A DNA stretch of 27,985 nt from Flavobacterium sp. (GTDB taxonomy: Bacteria > Bacteroidota > Bacteroidia > Flavobacteriales > Flavobacteriaceae). Each line of letters begins with the position of its first letter. The stretch's first letter is position 1. Below, piece by piece: positions 25,996-27,985 of the stretch. The DNA is taken from contig JASLID010000016.1 in assembly GCA_030153045.1 (NCBI GenBank), forward strand, positions 1-27,985, given 5' to 3'. The notes below the pieces were generated by a model. That model had not been told where the DNA came from. It saw only the letters and a list, made by a program, of their open reading frames with translations, and searched no databases. The position numbers and the translations under genes are program-made.

Positions 25996-27321
25996 ATGAC
26001 ATTTTTTAAACAACTTTCATCCCTTTTTTTACTATTCTTGACAACAGTAGCTTTTTCGCAAGAAAAAATAAAACATACTGTGGTTAAAGGAGAAACAGTA
26101 TATAGTATTGCCAAAAAATACGAAGTAAAACCTGCCGAAATTTTAGATTTAAATCCAAAAGCAAAATCGGCATTGCAACTCAATATGGTTTTGGCCATTC
26201 CAAGTAAAGGGAAAAAAGAAGAGGAAATTGTTGCGACTCCTATTTCTCACGATGTTTTAGCTAAAGAAACGTTGTATGGAATTTCAAAAAAATACAATGT
26301 TAGTATTGATAAGATCAAAGAAGCCAATCCAATTATTGAAACCGAAGGGTTAAAATTGGGAAGTACAATTACGATTCCAGTATCGACCAAAGGTGATGTT
26401 GTGGTTGAGAAAAGTAAAAAGAAGGAAGAAAAAGTTGAGGTCAAAAAAGAAGTTAAGCCCGAGCCTAAAATCATCCAAAAGCAAGAAATTAAATCTGAAG
26501 TAGCCAATCTTGATAAAGAAATCATTCATGAAGTTTTAACCAAAGAAACCAAGTATGGTATTTCCAGAAAGTATGGCGTTACTGTACAAGAATTAGAAAA
26601 TCTGAATCCGGAAATAAAAAATGGATTGCCGGTGGGCTATAAACTGATCTTTAAAAAAGGCATTAAAAAAGAAAAAGCGACTGAAGAAATTGCTGTTGCA
26701 GAAGTAGACGCTGTTCAACAAAAAGCAGTTGAAAAAAAGGCGGAGAAAATCGAGCCTAAAAAACAAGTCAAGGTTGTCGAGGTAAAACCTCAAATAGAAG
26801 ATGAGGAGGAGGAAGACGATAAAGAAGATGTTGCTTCTTCAGGAAGTTCACAATTCAAAATCGTTGAAATCATTCCACACAAAGACGAAGAGGTAACTCC
26901 GGTTGCGCCACTTTCGCCTGAAAATATGACCAAAGCCGATTTTCTGATTGCCAAAGCTTCTGAAAATTTAGGCGCAAGATATAGAAGCGGATCCACAGGA
27001 AATGGCGGTTTTGATTGTTCGGGTTTGATGTTTGCTACTTTTAAAAACATTGAAATGACTTTGCCGAGATCATCCCATGAAATGGCCTCCGCTGCCGGAA
27101 CAAGAATTGACAGAAGCCAAGCTCAAAAAGGAGATTTAATCTTTTTTGCTACTATGGGGAAAGGCCGTGTAAGTCATGTGGGTATGGTGACTGAAGTTTC
27201 GGAGCAAGGTGAAATCAAGTTCATTCATTCGTCAACGAGTTCGGGTGTGATTATTTCTTCGGTAAATGAACCGTATTATGCGAAGCGATTTGTTCAGGTA
27301 AATCGTGTGTTGAGTAATTAA
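25996..27321 (+). CDS. Secreted LysM x3 / NlpC-P60 peptidoglycan hydrolase
   Basis: A 441-residue exported cell-wall hydrolase. A signal peptide covers residues 1-21 (cleavage near AFSQ). Three LysM peptidoglycan-binding repeats lie at about 26-69, 84-129 and 176-220, each with the (K/E)ET-Y-I-KY core. Residues 220-310 are a charged K/E-rich linker. The NlpC/P60 domain (about 312-440) has the catalytic C341 (FDCSGL), H394 (SHVGMV) and third residue H411 (FIHSSTSSG). Such enzymes cleave the peptide stem between D-gamma-glutamyl and diamino acid residues. The ATG at 25996 fits the signal peptide. It converges on the unknown gene at 27360 with a 38-bp gap and no terminator. Domain calls are strong; the exact bond cleaved is inferred. 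Confidence 0.93.
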   Translation: MTFFKQLSSLFLLFLTTVAFSQEKIKHTVVKGETVYSIAKKYEVKPAEILDLNPKAKSALQLNMVLAIPSKGKKEEEIVATPISHDVLAKETLYGISKKYNVSIDKIKEANPIIETEGLKLGSTITIPVSTKGDVVVEKSKKKEEKVEVKKEVKPEPKIIQKQEIKSEVANLDKEIIHEVLTKETKYGISRKYGVTVQELENLNPEIKNGLPVGYKLIFKKGIKKEKATEEIAVAEVDAVQQKAVEKKAEKIEPKKQVKVVEVKPQIEDEEEEDDKEDVASSGSSQFKIVEIIPHKDEEVTPVAPLSPENMTKADFLIAKASENLGARYRSGSTGNGGFDCSGLMFATFKNIEMTLPRSSHEMASAAGTRIDRSQAQKGDLIFFATMGKGRVSHVGMVTEVSEQGEIKFIHSSTSSGVIISSVNEPYYAKRFVQVNRVLSN

Positions 27322-27359
27322 AGTTTCACTTGCTCAAAACCGCTGTTGTAGATAGTTTT

Positions 27360-27869
27360 TTATCTAATTCGTTTTTTCAATTCTTTTGATATTTTGTAAC
27401 TGACAAACTCGGTTATCTTAATTTTTGGATTTTGAAGTTTAATAATAAGCTTTTTCAAATCGTAATCTATATTTTCGATTTTAGAGTCAAAATTATGAGG
27501 TGTCCAAATTAAAATTGGTTTCTCACAAACTTTTAGAGTTTCAATATCTGATTTCAATATCCAAATTGTAAAAATACCCAGTTGATTTTTTTCTCCTATT
27601 AGATTTTCATACCCGCTTTGAGTTTTACCGATTGCTTTAAATTCATTATTTTCGGAATTAATATATAACCAATCTGTTTCATTTTCATCTATTATGTCCA
27701 CAAAATCCTTTGACGAAATTATTCTCCAATGAAATTTTTCATCATTGACAATAAATTCTGATGTGTGATTTTTTTCAGATTCTTTTAACCATTCAGAAAC
27801 TCTTTCCTTAGGTTCTGAATTTCCTAAAGATTCCATAAAAATAATTCTGTTTATTAGGTCTAGCGACAT
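27360..27869 (-). CDS. Hypothetical protein, no recognised domain
   Basis: A 169-residue acidic, probably cytosolic protein without a signal peptide or membrane helix. I do not recognise it. Visible features are an N-terminal helix (to about residue 35), alternating short strands in the centre such as HWRIIS, WLYINS and FTIWILK, and a basic C-terminal helix ending KELKKRIR. ATG 27869 is used; a second in-frame ATG at codon 12 (27836) is possible. It converges on the LysM gene and is preceded by a probable dispersed element at the window edge, a setting typical of variable accessory genes in flavobacteria. Coding is likely from length and continuity but has no homology support. Confidence 0.6.
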   Translation of the reverse strand: MSLDLINRIIFMESLGNSEPKERVSEWLKESEKNHTSEFIVNDEKFHWRIISSKDFVDIIDENETDWLYINSENNEFKAIGKTQSGYENLIGEKNQLGIFTIWILKSDIETLKVCEKPILIWTPHNFDSKIENIDYDLKKLIIKLQNPKIKITEFVSYKISKELKKRIR

Positions 27870-27883
27870 TTTTTGTTAAAATT

Positions 27884-27985
27884 ACCTACAACGTTCCGGC
27901 GCTTGGCGAGGTTGCGAACTTCGGAACCGATTATTTTCTGTTAAAGATAAAATTTCTTGCGAAATGTAAACGTGAATTTACTACA
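27884..27985. repeat. Probable flavobacterial intergenic element, cut by window edge
   Basis: Starting at ACCTACAACGTTCCGGCG the composition becomes GC-richer, then runs through GGCGAGGTTGCGAACTTCGG and TTTCTGTTAAAGATAAAATT to the edge. From memory, closely similar non-coding stretches recur beside accessory genes in many flavobacterial genomes. No second copy is present here, and the right end is outside the window. Confidence 0.4.

Overview
The window looks like chromosomal DNA of a Flavobacterium-type member of the Bacteroidota. It is AT-rich. RpoB and RpoC carry the typical flavobacterial N-termini. Several genes are preceded by the Bacteroidota -7 promoter consensus TAnnTTTG rather than Shine-Dalgarno-rich leaders, and there is an exosortase N / MSEP-CTERM pair. 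No rRNA, tRNA, CRISPR array or transposase gene was found.

Layout. 1-8502: rpoB and rpoC, separated by an unusually structured 296-bp spacer and closed by a strong terminator. 8573-8920: a small DUF3467 gene with its terminator. 8921-10146: an accessory-looking patch with a GC-rich inverted-repeat cluster, a cysteine-rich lipoprotein gene on the minus strand, about 530 bp of non-coding DNA, and a frameshifted second copy of the DUF3467 3' end plus terminator. 10172-11761: prfC (release factor 3, minus strand), divergent from 11914-15278, two secreted parvulin-type peptidyl-prolyl isomerases of the SurA kind. 15473-17181: a MoxR AAA+ ATPase followed by a GTG-started short-chain dehydrogenase. 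17251-20979 (minus): an MSEP-CTERM/VIT-domain membrane protein abutted directly by exosortase XrtN. 21149-22288 (minus): a membrane-anchored protein with no obvious name whose C-terminal half matches the copper-M domain pattern of peptidylglycine monooxygenases. 22322-23440: a membrane acyltransferase 3. 23604-25868: aconitase. 25996-27321: a secreted LysM x3 / NlpC-P60 peptidoglycan hydrolase. 27360-27869 (minus): an unrecognised protein next to a probable flavobacterial intergenic element that runs off the window.

How the parts relate. The left end is core transcription machinery. The middle is envelope biogenesis: the two isomerases probably assist outer-membrane or secreted protein folding, and XrtN with its adjacent target forms a one-enzyme/one-substrate surface-processing pair. 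The least explained pieces are the copper-domain-like protein (21149-22288), the lipoprotein with a palindromic cysteine spacing (9042-9437), the partial DUF3467 copy whose only substitutions are synonymous (9969-10146), and the large imperfect palindrome between rpoB and rpoC (4017-4089).
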